From assembly GCA_964586455.1 (NCBI GenBank), contig CAZPHV010000016.1, positions 23,374 to 87,373 on the forward strand: a stretch of 64,000 nucleotides of DNA, written 5' to 3'. A program made the position numbers and the translations under genes. Below are positions 35,659-43,132 of the stretch, one piece after another. The notes below the pieces were generated by a model, which worked only from the letters and a program-made list of their open reading frames with translations, was not told where the DNA came from and made no database searches. The DNA comes from Aquimonas sp964586455. Lineage in GTDB: Bacteria; Pseudomonadota; Gammaproteobacteria; Xanthomonadales; Xanthomonadaceae. The stretch's first letter is position 1; the number at the start of each line of letters is the position of its first letter.

Positions 35659-38118
35659 ATGTCCCGCTTCCCGGAGAGCTATCGCTTCCGCCACCCGTGG
35701 CGGCCCTACCAGCAGCGCGTCCTCGACGCCTTCGAGCACCATCTCGCCGACCGCCACTTCCACGTCGCGGCGGCGCCCGGCGCTGGCAAGACCGTACTGG
35801 GGCTGGAGGCATTGCGTCGACTGGACACGCCCAGCCTGGTGCTCGCGCCCAGCCTCGCCATTCGCGACCAGTGGCTGCTGCGGCTGCGTGAGTGCTTCCT
35901 GGACAGTGACAGCCTGCCCGACTGGGTCAGCAGCGAGCTCGAACGGCCTGCCCTGCTCACCGTTGGCACGTATCAGGGCCTGCATGCGGCGCAGCGGCGA
36001 CTGGGTCGCCCCGGCCTGACCGCGCAGCTGCGCGACGCCGGTATCGGCTGCCTGGTGTTGGATGAAGCGCATCATCTGCGGCAGGCGTGGTGGCAATGCC
36101 TGGAGGGCGTCAAGCAAGGCCTCGATTCGCCCTGGCTGGTGGCACTGACGGCCACGCCGCCCTTTGACGTTCCGCAGCAGGAGTGGAACCGCTACATCGG
36201 ACTGTGCGGCCCGATCGATGCCGAAGTGTCAGCGCCGGAGTTGGTCCGCGCCGGCAACCTGTGTCCGCATCAGGACTACCTGTACTTCAGCCGCCCTGCG
36301 CAGGACGAGGCCGAGCGCCTGCAGAACTTCGCGTCCGAGGTGCGCAGCCTGCTCGGGGAACTGGTGCTGGATGCCGAGCTGATCACGCGCCTGGCTGCGC
36401 TGCCGATGGTGCGCGAGCCACAGCTGCAGCTGGACGCACTGGGTCGACGCAGTGACTTCGCGCTTGCGCTGGCGGTGTTCCTGCAGGCGGCTGCCGCTGA
36501 GCACGCGCGCCCACTGCTGCATGTTCTTGGGCTGAACGGTGCGCGCTTGCCTGGCTTCGAGCGCGCCTGGGCGGAGCTGCTGCTGTCCGGTTTGCTGATC
36601 GGGCCAGAGGCAGCACTGCGCTCGGACGACGCCGTCGCGCAGCGCCTGCTGCGTCGGCTGCGCGCGATCGGCGCGCTCGAGCTGCGCCAGATTGATCTGC
36701 GCGCGCCTCCGCATTTGATGCGCCTGCTGGAGTCGAGCCGCAACAAATGCGACAGCATCAGCGCGATCCTGGAATTCGAGTCCGGCAGAGACCCCGAGGG
36801 CCTGCGCGCGGTGGTGCTGTGCGATCGCATCCGCGAAGAGGACTTTCCGCAGCTGGACACTCCCGAAGGTTCCGTCGTCCATCTCGGCGTGGTTCCGGTG
36901 TTCGAGCGCCTGCGCCGGCTGCGTCTGCCGCAGCTGCGGCTGGGCATTCTCAGTGGCAGCGTGGTGGTGATTCCCGCGCAGGCCTTGCCGCTGCTGCAGG
37001 CGCGTCTGGGCGAGCTCGCAGCGCGCCTGAGCGTGGCTCCGCTGTGGCATGCCACCGATCATCTGCGCGTGTCCCTGCCCGGCCCAGGGCCGGGCCTGCT
37101 GCTTGAAGCGATCACCGCGCTGTTCGAAGCCGGCGAGATCAACGCGCTGATCGGCACCACCGCCCTGCTCGGCGAAGGCTGGGACGCGCCGGCGCTGAAC
37201 ACCCTGGTGCTGGCCTCGGCCGTGCGCACGGCGATGAGCTCGAACCAGCTGCGCGGACGCGCGATCCGCACCCAGCGTGGCAACCCCGACAAGACCGCCA
37301 ACCTCTGGCATCTGGTCTGTCTGCATCCGGATCCGGATCACCCTGGCGGCCCCGAGCTGCAGCGCCTGTCGCAGCGCTTCCGCACGTTTGCCGGCCTTGG
37401 TCACGGCCGGCCGGTGATCGAAAGTGGTCTCGACCGACTGGGCCTTGACGCGTCCGCATTGGCCGCGCTCGATTGCGCGGCCTTGAATGCGCGCATGTGC
37501 GCCGGCGCGGCCGATCGCTTCGGCATGGCGCAGGGCTGGCGTCAGGTGCTTGCCGATCGCTCCGGCACACCGCCCCGGCAAATGCAGGAGGCCCGCGTGT
37601 CGGTACGACGCCTGGCCACCTCTGCGCGCTTCCTGCATGGCCTGGGTTGGGAGCGCCTGCCCTGGCTGCGCTGGTGGCGCGCACTACGGCTGCGCCGGCA
37701 CCTGCGCCTGGTGGGCGAGGCCCTGCTACAGGCCCTGAGTAGCCAGGCTCAAGTGAACTCGACGGGCCTCGCGGTGGAGGTGGTGGTCGAACTCCGCCAC
37801 GTGCGTTGCAGGCTGCGCGGCGCCGACGTCCACGAGGAGGCTCTGTTCACCGAAGCCTTGCGCGAGTTCTACGATCTGCCGCAGAACCCGCGCTATCTGC
37901 TGCGGCAGCGCGGCGCGCGCTACGTGGTGCCGACCCGTCTGGCGGCGCAGCGAAGCGCAGCCGAAACGCTTCAGTCAGCTTTGCAGGCCCGTCTGGGGCG
38001 GATGCAGCTCATCTACACGCGCAACGAAGACGGACGCCTGGCCCTGCTGCAGGCCCGTGAAGCCTGGTTGGCCGAGCGCTTCGAGGGCAGCTGCGAGACG
38101 CGGATGGTGTGGGGCTGA
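35659..38118 (+). CDS. Superfamily-2 DEAH-box helicase with long C-terminal extension
   Basis: The 819-residue protein has Walker A APGAGKT near residue 42, motif II DEAH (LVLDEAHH), motif III LTATPP, and motif VI QLRGRAIRTQRG near 535. Motif Ia region is LVLAPSLAIRDQWLLRL. The C-terminal 250 residues match no domain I know. Such solo helicases are seen in defence-related and housekeeping contexts alike; there is no nuclease or methylase beside this one. ATG 35659 starts 13 codons before the QxxRPYQQ-like motif (HPWRPYQQRV). Confidence 0.85.
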   Translation: MSRFPESYRFRHPWRPYQQRVLDAFEHHLADRHFHVAAAPGAGKTVLGLEALRRLDTPSLVLAPSLAIRDQWLLRLRECFLDSDSLPDWVSSELERPALLTVGTYQGLHAAQRRLGRPGLTAQLRDAGIGCLVLDEAHHLRQAWWQCLEGVKQGLDSPWLVALTATPPFDVPQQEWNRYIGLCGPIDAEVSAPELVRAGNLCPHQDYLYFSRPAQDEAERLQNFASEVRSLLGELVLDAELITRLAALPMVREPQLQLDALGRRSDFALALAVFLQAAAAEHARPLLHVLGLNGARLPGFERAWAELLLSGLLIGPEAALRSDDAVAQRLLRRLRAIGALELRQIDLRAPPHLMRLLESSRNKCDSISAILEFESGRDPEGLRAVVLCDRIREEDFPQLDTPEGSVVHLGVVPVFERLRRLRLPQLRLGILSGSVVVIPAQALPLLQARLGELAARLSVAPLWHATDHLRVSLPGPGPGLLLEAITALFEAGEINALIGTTALLGEGWDAPALNTLVLASAVRTAMSSNQLRGRAIRTQRGNPDKTANLWHLVCLHPDPDHPGGPELQRLSQRFRTFAGLGHGRPVIESGLDRLGLDASALAALDCAALNARMCAGAADRFGMAQGWRQVLADRSGTPPRQMQEARVSVRRLATSARFLHGLGWERLPWLRWWRALRLRRHLRLVGEALLQALSSQAQVNSTGLAVEVVVELRHVRCRLRGADVHEEALFTEALREFYDLPQNPRYLLRQRGARYVVPTRLAAQRSAAETLQSALQARLGRMQLIYTRNEDGRLALLQAREAWLAERFEGSCETRMVWG

Positions 38119-38187
38119 GGCGCGCGACGGTGCGCCCGTTGTGGGCAGCGGACACGCACTGAGCAGGCGCCGTCGAACGCAGCCTGC

Positions 38188-38418
38188 TTACTCGGCGAGG
38201 AAGCCGCGCACCCGCTCCATATCGAAGGGCCAGTCCAGCTCGGCGCCCGTGTCTTCGCGGCGCAGCACCGGCACGCGCAGGCCATAGCGCTGCTCCAGCG
38301 CGATGTCGGCATCGATCCAGCACGGCTCGAAATCGCCGGCACGTGCCTGCACCAGCACCAGCACGGCCTGATCGCAGAGATGGCATTCGTCGCGCTGGAA
38401 CAGGGTGAGTGTGCGCAT
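38188..38418 (-). CDS. Glutaredoxin-like protein (DUF836)
   Basis: The 76-residue protein has the start LTLFQRDECHLCDQA with CxxC at 12-15, and RVPVLRREDTG, the cis-Pro region. DUF836 proteins are small glutaredoxin-like redox proteins. It is convergent with the helicase gene and divergent from sdaA. Confidence 0.85.
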   Translation of the reverse strand: MRTLTLFQRDECHLCDQAVLVLVQARAGDFEPCWIDADIALEQRYGLRVPVLRREDTGAELDWPFDMERVRGFLAE

Positions 38419-38498
38419 GGGTCAGTCCGTACTGCATCGTCGGGGAACGGAGCGAACGTACACTAGCGGGCTCCCCCGCCAAGCCAGTACCCCCCGCC

Positions 38499-39881
38499 AT
38501 GGCCGTCAGCGTATTCGACCTGTTCAAGATCGGCATCGGTCCATCGTCCTCGCATACGGTGGGCCCGATGCGCGCCGGCGCGCGCTTTGTAGAGCGCTGG
38601 CTACGCGAGCCCGGCGAACTCGCAAACGTGGCACGCATGCGCGTCGAGCTGTACGGCTCATTGGCTCTGACCGGCCGCGGTCACGGCACCGACAAGGCCG
38701 TGCTGCTGGGCCTTGAGGGCGAGCTGCCGAATCGGATCGACCCGGACACCATCCCAGCCACGCTGGAGCGCATCCGCGGCAGCCATCGACTGCGTCTGGA
38801 CGGCGCGCATGAGATCGAGTTCGTCGAAAAGCGCGACCTGGTCTTCAACAAGCGCCAGAAGCTGCCGCACCACACCAACGGCATGCGCTTCACGGCGTTC
38901 GCCTCCGACGACACCGTGATCGCCACCCGCGATTACTACTCGATCGGCGGTGGCTTCGTGGTCAATCAGGATGAAGCGGCGGAAGACCGCATCGTCGCCG
39001 ACACTACCGCGCTGCCCTATCCCTTCCACAGCGGCGACGAGCTGCTGCAGCTGTGCGACCAGCACGGGCTGACGATCGCCCAGTTGATGCTCGACAACGA
39101 ACGCGTCTGGCGCAGCGATGATGAGATCCGCGGCGGCCTGCGCGAAATCTGGCAGGCCATGCAGGCCTGCGTGGCGCGCGGCATCCGCGAGAGCGGCATC
39201 CTGCCCGGCGGGCTCAAGATCAACCGCCGCGCACCGGCGATGGCCGCCGACCTGCGCGATCGCCCCGAGGCGGCCCTGCGCGATCCGCTGAGCGTGCTCG
39301 ACTGGGTGAACCTGTATGCGCTGGCGGTGAACGAGGAAAACGCCGCCGGCGGCCGCGTGGTGACTGCGCCGACCAATGGCGCGGCCGGAATCGTGCCGGC
39401 GGTGCTGCACTACTACGAGCGCTTTGCGCCCAAGGCCGACGAGCAGGGCATCTTCGATTTCCTGCTCACCGCCGGCGCGGTCGGGATTCTGTACAAGGAG
39501 AACGCCTCGATTTCGGGCGCCGAGGTTGGCTGCCAGGGCGAAGTCGGCGTGGCCTGCTCGATGGCCGCTGCCGGGCTGACCGCCGCACTCGGCGGCACCA
39601 TGCATCAGGTCGAGAACGCCGCCGAGATCGGTATGGAGCACAACCTCGGCCTGACCTGCGACCCGATCGCCGGCCTGGTGCAGATTCCCTGCATCGAGCG
39701 CAACGCGATGGGCGCGGTCAAGGCGATCAATGCCTCGCGCATGGCGCTGCGCTCGGACGGCACCCACTACGTCTCGCTGGACAAGGTCATCCGGACCATG
39801 CGCGACACCGGCCGCGACATGCAGGACAAGTACAAGGAAACCTCGCGCGGCGGGCTGGCGGTCAATGTGGTGGAGTGCTGA
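38499..39881 (+). CDS. sdaA: L-serine ammonia-lyase, iron-sulfur dependent, single chain
   Basis: The 460-residue enzyme deaminates L-serine to pyruvate. It has the N-terminal SVFDLFKIGIGPSSSHTVGP motif, and the 4Fe-4S ligand cysteines sit in GCQGEVGVACSMAAAG and LTCDPIAGLVQIPCIERNA. Both alpha and beta parts are in one chain, as in E. coli. ATG 38499 was chosen; the frame extends upstream without homology. Confidence 0.95.
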   Translation: MAVSVFDLFKIGIGPSSSHTVGPMRAGARFVERWLREPGELANVARMRVELYGSLALTGRGHGTDKAVLLGLEGELPNRIDPDTIPATLERIRGSHRLRLDGAHEIEFVEKRDLVFNKRQKLPHHTNGMRFTAFASDDTVIATRDYYSIGGGFVVNQDEAAEDRIVADTTALPYPFHSGDELLQLCDQHGLTIAQLMLDNERVWRSDDEIRGGLREIWQAMQACVARGIRESGILPGGLKINRRAPAMAADLRDRPEAALRDPLSVLDWVNLYALAVNEENAAGGRVVTAPTNGAAGIVPAVLHYYERFAPKADEQGIFDFLLTAGAVGILYKENASISGAEVGCQGEVGVACSMAAAGLTAALGGTMHQVENAAEIGMEHNLGLTCDPIAGLVQIPCIERNAMGAVKAINASRMALRSDGTHYVSLDKVIRTMRDTGRDMQDKYKETSRGGLAVNVVEC

Positions 39882-39958
39882 GTCTGTCGACTTGACGGTC
39901 GGAGTCCGCACCCTGTCGCAGTGCTAGCCTTGCGTCGGTTTCCGAGGCAGGCCGTCGA

Positions 39959-40567
39959 ATGAGCACGCAGCCGAACATGGCACGCAGCGCCCTGGTGCAG
40001 CTCATCGAGCTCGATGAGGCCGAACGGCAACGTATCGCGCATGTGCTGCACAGCGACGTCGGCCAGAGCCTGACCGCCGCCTTGCTGAGCCTGCAGTTCT
40101 TTGCCGAGGGCGGCCTGCCGCCCGATGAGATCGAAGGCGTGGCCGAGAGCGTGCGCGATGCCCTGCATCAGGTTCGCGCGCTGTCGCTGCAGCTGCGTCC
40201 ACCCTTGCTGGATGAAATCGGCCTGGGCGCGGCCCTGGCCTCCAGCCTTGAACAGATCAGCCTGCGCCGCGGCTTCAGCGTCGAGCTCAACGTGCCCGAC
40301 ACGGCGGACCGGAGCGCGGGCTGGTTGGCGATCAGCCTGTTCCGCTGGGTCCAGGCGCTGGCCGAACAGACGCCTGCGGATACACGGCTGCGCGTGGCGC
40401 TACGGATGAGCACGGCGGACGCGGCGCGACTGGAAGTTTCGCTGACGGGCGCAGCCCCGCCTGTCGAATGGGCGCATGAATGCGCCGCGCGCGCGCATGT
40501 ACTTGGGGCGAGCGTCGAGGTCCTCGCTGAAGGGGTTCGGATCCGCGTCGGCGAATTCGAAGGCTGA
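39959..40567 (+). CDS. Stand-alone HisKA_3-type DHp protein with degenerate ATPase part
   Basis: The 202-residue soluble protein opens with an alpha-helical DHp unit: AERQRIAHVLHSDVGQSLTA, where H31 aligns with the phospho-acceptor of NarX/DesK kinases. It continues with the normal linker LSLQLRPPLLDEIGLGAALA. The ATPase half is decayed: LFRWVQALAEQ replaces the N-box (no Asn), and no G-boxes follow. It has no sensor domain. It may be a phosphotransfer or phosphatase partner, or an eroded kinase. No response regulator is adjacent. Confidence 0.65.
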   Translation: MSTQPNMARSALVQLIELDEAERQRIAHVLHSDVGQSLTAALLSLQFFAEGGLPPDEIEGVAESVRDALHQVRALSLQLRPPLLDEIGLGAALASSLEQISLRRGFSVELNVPDTADRSAGWLAISLFRWVQALAEQTPADTRLRVALRMSTADAARLEVSLTGAAPPVEWAHECAARAHVLGASVEVLAEGVRIRVGEFEG

Positions 40568-40733
40568 GATTCCGATCAGCGCGTCGAGCCTCGTGCACGA
40601 GTTTGCAGAGACTGTCAGTCGGGCTCGGGACCGCGCCTCACTCGCGCCGAATCCATGATCGTGTTCCCGATGTGCGGACGGCGCTTGGCGCGACGCGCGG
40701 AAGGCTCTCCTGACGATGCCTGCCCCTCCAACG

Positions 40734-40767
40734 ACAGCAGGCCCGCGTTTGCACGCGGGCCTGCTGT
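40734..40767. terminator. Strong hairpin between convergent genes
   Basis: A 14-bp perfect stem (ACAGCAGGCCCGCG / CGCGGGCCTGCTGT) with loop TTTGCA lies between the DHp gene and the convergent HU gene. No T tract is present, but it can act in both directions. The rest of the 280-base gap holds nothing I recognise. Confidence 0.7.
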
Positions 40768-40847
40768 AGGTGCTCAGAAGCTGCTTCGCCTGCGTCGGCG
40801 TGACCGACGCGAAGGCGACGGCACCCGCTGCGCGGATGCCGAGCGGC

Positions 40848-41117
40848 TTACATAGCGTCCTTGAACGCCTTGCCGGCCTTGAACACGGGCGCCTTGCTCT
40901 TCTTGAGCTTGATGGTCTCACCGGTGCGCGGGTTGCGAGCCTCACGCGCCGCGCGCTCACGCACGGAGAAGGTGCCAAAGCCCACCAGGGTCACGGTGTC
41001 GCCCTTCTTCAGCGCCTTGGTGATGGTGGAGGTGAATGCGTCGACCACGGCCGCAGCCTGGGTCTTGGTCAGTTCAGCGTGGTCGGCGATGGCAGCGACA
41101 AGCTCAGACTTGTTCAT
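40848..41117 (-). CDS. HU family DNA-binding protein
   Basis: The 89-residue histone-like protein shows the full HU pattern: MNKSELVAAIADHAELTKTQ, the helix-turn-helix base, GFGTFSVRERAAREARNPRTG (DNA-binding arms) and KAPVFKAGKAFKDAM at the end. ATG 41117 follows AAGGAAG. It bends and compacts DNA as a homo- or heterodimer. Confidence 0.95.
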   Translation of the reverse strand: MNKSELVAAIADHAELTKTQAAAVVDAFTSTITKALKKGDTVTLVGFGTFSVRERAAREARNPRTGETIKLKKSKAPVFKAGKAFKDAM

Positions 41118-41653
41118 CGGATACTTCCTTGCATGGGGGGCGAGAGCGCCCTTCAGGGGGAGATGGGACGGCAGTAAGCCCTCCGCGTTGCGAAGGCTGC
41201 TTTGGAAGCCGGCACAAGTCAACGGTTTTCGCTGGAAAGCCGCCTGTTTTCAGGCTTTGCGGCTGCAGCGTGCGTGTTTTGTCCAATGCATGGACCCGCG
41301 CGCGAGTGGCGTCGGGATCCCTGACGGCGCGCCTAGGCGCCTGCCGAATCAAGCGCTTAGCGTGCGCTCCGTGGTTCGACGCGAATCCTCACAGGCAATC
41401 CCGCTCGGCCCCTACGCAGATGAGTGGCGCGTGCGGCGCGCCGGGCTGGTCCGCTCGACGTGTGCGCTTGCGCTGACGGATCATGGAATTCCGCGCGCCA
41501 CGCGCACCCCATCGACTGGAAGCGCGCGAGGCGGCCCGGTCGCTGCGGTATGTATGGCCGCATCGGCGCGACGCGCCGTAAAGAGGCCATCGCCCCAAAT
41601 TTCGCCGTGATCGGGCATCCTGTGTCGCCTCGCTCAACCCAGGAGTCCCCGCG
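41118..41653. other. Intergenic stretch upstream of HU, no gene recognised
   Basis: About 535 bases with only shadow-like open frames. It must hold the HU promoter and the promoter of the 41654 gene. No repeat or hairpin stands out. Confidence 0.45.
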
Positions 41654-42052
41654 ATGCCCCAGCTTCCCAGCGGCCGCCATATCGGCCTCAGCCAGGACCG
41701 TCTCTATGACTGGGCCGAGCAAGCCAGCTTCAATGCGCTCGCGGAACTTATCAGCAGCGCCCACGGCGCCGAAGACCTGCATCCGCTGATCGACCTGATC
41801 GAGTACGAGGAAGGTCATGCGGCACCCGATGCCGAAAACCCGGACCGGGGTGAGCCCTACATCAGTGAAGTGCGCATCGCCGACCTGGACACCTCCAGCT
41901 GCCCGTGGCCGGAACCGGATCAGCAGGCGCTGCTGGCGTGGCTGCACAGCGAGCGCACGCGCGGATGGCTGCAGGAAACGCTGGACGAGCTGCGCGAAAT
42001 GCTGGCGTCTAAACCTGCACCCACCGGCATGGGCAACCTGCTCGACAGCTAA
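41654..42052 (+). CDS. Hypothetical acidic cytoplasmic protein
   Basis: The 132-residue acidic protein (SQDRLYDWAEQASFNALAEL, HPLIDLIEYEEGHAAPDAEN) has no membrane segment. I do not recognise the family. Its 3' end is where the accessory island begins. By analogy with Tn7, whose tnsA-proximal end lies just beyond the attachment gene, this gene or its 3' flank is a candidate target site. Confidence 0.6.
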   Translation: MPQLPSGRHIGLSQDRLYDWAEQASFNALAELISSAHGAEDLHPLIDLIEYEEGHAAPDAENPDRGEPYISEVRIADLDTSSCPWPEPDQQALLAWLHSERTRGWLQETLDELREMLASKPAPTGMGNLLDS

Positions 42053-42543
42053 GCCGTTCGAACGGGACTTGAAGATCGCGAGGGCTTCTGCAGAGGACGT
42101 GGAAGACTAGGCGGTGCCTCAATTCGCGACCCTGCCGTCAAAGCAGTTCGCGACCTGCAGCCTAGGTCGACACCATCAATTGCTTTATGTCGGGTACCCA
42201 TTTCATGTCCAGGTCGCCCGGGACTCGGGCAGGCTGCGACCTGACGGGGTGGCCGAGACGCTCTCAGCTCTGATTCTTTTGTCTTCCGTGCGTGCACCGG
42301 CCCGTGCGGCACCAGCATTGCCCCGCGCGGCAGTCGGCGGCGCTGCGCTGCATCTACTTGGCGCCCCCGCTCAGCGCTTCCGCGCTCAGTTGCTCATCAA
42401 GATGGGCGGGCGACTGGCCAAGCTTTGGACGCCAACCACCATTATAGTCTAAGTTTTCAAACACTTAGGCTTGACATCGGCGGTTGTCTCTGACAAAGAG
42501 TGTCCTTACCTGTCATGACAAGTCATGGCGAACGGAGCTGACC
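42053..42543. other. Island border region with short direct and inverted repeats, no gene
   Basis: About 490 bases. TTCGCGACC(C)TGC occurs twice with a 24-base period (from 42123 and 42147). CAGGTCGC (42210) and GCGACCTG (42234) form an inverted pair, and TGTCATGACA (42511..42520) is a perfect palindrome just before the first island gene. This is where the tnsAB-proximal transposon end should lie, but I cannot define it. Confidence 0.5.
42449..42476 (+). promoter_or_regulatory. Inverted repeat abutting a -35 box before the first island gene
   Basis: CTAAGT (42449..42454) and ACTTAG (42463..42468) flank an 8-base spacer, directly followed by a consensus -35 TTGACA (42471..42476). A clear -10 is not visible. 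Autoregulation by the HTH-like protein at 42544 is an inference. Confidence 0.45.
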
Positions 42544-42963
42544 GTGGACCACGGAGTCTCTGTACCAAGCGCTGAGCCAACCGCCTTCGACAACCCGCTC
42601 GAACGGGACATCGTCTCCACGCATGGATACCTGATTGGCGGCGACGCTCTGAGAAAGCTGCTGGGCTATCCGACGCCGAACGCGCTTCATCAGGCGGTAC
42701 GCCGAAAGACCGTTCCCGTTCCGATCTTCACGATTAAGCATCGTTGGGGACACTTCGCGTTGGCGAAGGACATAGCCGCATGGCTGGTGGCATGCCGCTC
42801 CAGGGGGCTTCAGAACGCTCGCACTCGGGAAGTGCTCGCCGAGCCAGACGCATCGTCTCGCATCTCCGCGGACGCTCACCCCGTAGACGTCCCTCTCGAA
42901 CCACTACCAGGCGACCACTTGCACAACTCAACTTCACGAAGGAGGCGCGCCCTGAGTAGCTAA
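42544..42963 (+). CDS. Small HTH-like DNA-binding protein at the head of the transposon operon
   Basis: The 139-residue protein has a central part THGYLIGGDALRKLLGYPTP / NALHQAVRRKTVPVPIF / RWGHFALAKDIAAWLVACR that resembles AlpA/MerR-like winged-helix DNA-binding proteins. The C-terminal 45 residues look unstructured. GTG 42544 has CGGAG six bases in front and is preferred to TTG 42484. It may be a regulator of the transposition genes; related small HTH proteins sit in this place in some Tn7-like elements. Function is inferred. Confidence 0.6.
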   Translation: MDHGVSVPSAEPTAFDNPLERDIVSTHGYLIGGDALRKLLGYPTPNALHQAVRRKTVPVPIFTIKHRWGHFALAKDIAAWLVACRSRGLQNARTREVLAEPDASSRISADAHPVDVPLEPLPGDHLHNSTSRRRRALSS

Positions 42964-42987
42964 CGGCACTTTTCGGACAAGCAAACA

Positions 42988-43019
42988 GCACAAAGCCCGG
43001 CGGCTACCGGGCTTTGTGC
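42988..43019. terminator. Hairpin between the HTH-like gene and tnsAB
   Basis: A 13-bp perfect stem (GCACAAAGCCCGG / CCGGGCTTTGTGC) with a 6-base loop, 25 bases after the stop. It would limit read-through from the regulator gene into tnsAB. Confidence 0.65.
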
Positions 43020-43132
43020 AGGTGGATCGTCAAGTGCTCCCTGACGACCTGAGTATCGACTTGCCCTATCGCCACGTCAAGTGACGGCCGCTCGCAGGCG
43101 GCGAGTGCGGTTGCGTCCTCGCGGACCACCCC

